Shown piece after piece: positions 62,861-64,000 of a stretch of 64,000 bases of DNA. The DNA comes from Sulfitobacter sp. LCG007 (GTDB taxonomy: Bacteria; Pseudomonadota; Alphaproteobacteria; Rhodobacterales; Rhodobacteraceae). Within the stretch, counting starts at the first letter, position 1. Each line of letters opens with the position of its first letter. The notes under the pieces are model-generated. The model searched no databases. It was not told where the DNA came from and saw nothing but the letters and a program-made list of their open reading frames with translations. A program made the translations under genes and the position numbers. The stretch spans positions 2,418,001-2,482,000 of the forward strand of contig NZ_CP161805.1 in assembly GCF_040801785.1 (NCBI RefSeq), read 5' to 3'.

Positions 62861-64000
62861 ATGAGCGAACACGACGAAAAAAGACAGGAACAACGACCGC
62901 CGACGGGCGAGGCGCCCTTTGGCCTGGATGAGGTATTCTTTTCAAGAACCGATGCGCGCGGGGTGATCCAGGCGGGCAACTACGTCTTCCGGCGGGTCGC
63001 GCATTACGATTGGGGCCAGCTGATCGGCGCGCCGCACAAGATCATCCGCCATCCCGACATGCCGAAGGGACTGTTCCGCTTCTTCTGGGACACCATCCAG
63101 CGAAAGGAAATCGTCGGGGCCTATGTGAACAACCGGTCTAAGGACGGCCTGTACTACTGGGTCTTTGCTGTCATCGTGCCTTGCGACGACGGTTACCTGT
63201 CCGTTCGCATCAAGCCCACCAGCGAAACCTTCACGATGATCCAGGGCCTTTATGCCGAACAGCGGGCACTGGAAGTCGAGAAGAACCTTGATCCGGGCGA
63301 GAGTGCAGAATGGATGCTGAACAAGCTGCAGGAGCATGGCTTCTCGGACTACGGACGCTTCATGGCGCACGCGCTGACGGAAGAACTTATCTCCCGCGAT
63401 GCCGGACTGGGGCGCGAGCCGGACCAGACCATCCTGCAATTCCGCAAGATGCAAAGCGCGGCGGACCGCCTTACCGGCGAGACGGACGGTCTGATCACCG
63501 AATTCGGCCGCTCGGCGATCATTCCCCACAACATGCGGGTCATCGCGTCGCGTCTCGAATCAAACGGGGGCCCGATTTCTACCCTGTCGGCCAACTACGG
63601 CGAGATGTCGCGGCAGATGTCGGGCTGGTTCGAATCCAACGTCGTGGGCAAGAACAGCAATTTCTCGAAGATTCGCAGCACGGTGACAAAATGCATGTTC
63701 ATGACCTGCATGTCGCGCATCCTGTTCGAATGTTCGCAACAGCTCAACACCGAGCGGCGCAAACTCGGCGAGATCGATCTCGAGGTAGAACGCAAGACGA
63801 TCACCAGTCTGGCGGAATACTATCGCAGCCAGTCGTCCTCCGAGCAGCACCGTCTCGATGACGAGATCCGGCGCATTTTCGAATCCTGCAAGATCATGAA
63901 CCGGCACATGCTGGGTCTTTCGACGTCCCGTGTCATGTGCAAGATCGAAAGCGCCCGCCTGTCGCACGGCCGCGAAGCCCTGACCGACACGATCGCGGAA
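62861..64000 (+). CDS. PAS-domain sensor/Aer-like receptor, N-terminal part (runs off the window)
   Basis: At least 380 residues from ATG 62861 with no stop before the edge. Residues about 20-115 are an Aer-type PAS domain (EVFFSRTDARGVIQAGNYVF, PHKIIRHPDMPKGLFRFFWD, VNNRSKDGLYYWVFA), as in aerotaxis receptors and related sensors. The following ~260 residues are helical (Q/E/R-rich) with no TM helix seen, and include several Cys (KCMFMTCMSRILFECSQQ). An MCP signalling domain or other output may follow outside the window. A redox or oxygen sensor is plausible. Confidence 0.75.
   Translation, partial: MSEHDEKRQEQRPPTGEAPFGLDEVFFSRTDARGVIQAGNYVFRRVAHYDWGQLIGAPHKIIRHPDMPKGLFRFFWDTIQRKEIVGAYVNNRSKDGLYYWVFAVIVPCDDGYLSVRIKPTSETFTMIQGLYAEQRALEVEKNLDPGESAEWMLNKLQEHGFSDYGRFMAHALTEELISRDAGLGREPDQTILQFRKMQSAADRLTGETDGLITEFGRSAIIPHNMRVIASRLESNGGPISTLSANYGEMSRQMSGWFESNVVGKNSNFSKIRSTVTKCMFMTCMSRILFECSQQLNTERRKLGEIDLEVERKTITSLAEYYRSQSSSEQHRLDDEIRRIFESCKIMNRHMLGLSTSRVMCKIESARLSHGREALTDTIAE

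Overview
The window is GC-rich (about 65 percent), densely coding DNA from an alphaproteobacterium, most likely a member of the Rhodobacteraceae/Roseobacter group. The support is the alphaproteobacterial LpcC-type glycosyltransferase, PntAB, a DUF3422 protein, many solute-binding-protein transporters, and intergenic hairpin repeats typical of that family. About 57 protein genes are supported. No rRNA, tRNA, CRISPR array, intact insertion sequence or replication origin was seen.

Layout. 0-1.2 kb: end of an LPS-type glycosyltransferase locus. 1.2-11.7 kb: a peptide-type ABC transporter with a fused double ATPase, two M20 deacylases (HipO-like and ArgE-like), a DadA-like FAD oxidase and a MarR regulator. 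This looks like uptake and opening of an N-acylated amino acid or similar compound. 11.8-17.2 kb: DUF3422 membrane protein, transhydrogenase pntAB and an SDR. 17.3-17.8 kb: a REP-associated transposase relative that has lost its catalytic residues, ending in a REP-like palindrome. 17.8-27.0 kb: a ten-gene operon for tryptophan via kynurenine and anthranilate to anthraniloyl-CoA, with its own Liv-type ABC transporter and a RidA. 27.2-28.9 kb: a sugar-dehydrogenase-like SDR and an SMP-30 lactonase. 28.9-30.7 kb: a lower-GC islet with a TIR-domain protein flanked by non-coding DNA rich in short repeats.

30.7-40.6 kb: a complete xylose regulon (xylF-H-G-B-A-glk, divergent ROK regulator), with a CRTAC1-type beta-propeller gene overlapping the regulator's stop. 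40.6-44.0 kb: a MauG/CcpA-type di-haem peroxidase, an HpaR-type MarR regulator and an aromatic amino acid decarboxylase. 44.0-50.5 kb: a malonate regulon (TRAP transporter, malonyl-CoA decarboxylase MatA, malonyl-CoA synthetase MatB, divergent GntR regulator MatR) with two clear operators. 50.6-55.8 kb: acyl-CoA synthetase, PanE-like reductase, DenD-like dehydrogenase, GNAT, and a GT-A-like glycosyltransferase. 56-64 kb: metY, a SIMPL protein, an 894-residue membrane protein with PilM-like and PilP/GspC-like ends, hppD with a divergent Lrp/AsnC regulator, and the start of a PAS-domain sensor that runs off the end.

The genes are mostly catabolic modules, each with its transporter and local regulator. 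Aromatic amino acid breakdown recurs (KynA/KynU, decarboxylase, HPPD). In all four transporter loci a strong hairpin follows the binding-protein gene, which would let the binding protein be made in excess of the permease. The least explained items are the TIR protein, the inactive transposase relative, REP elements that supply stop codons, and the 894-residue protein.
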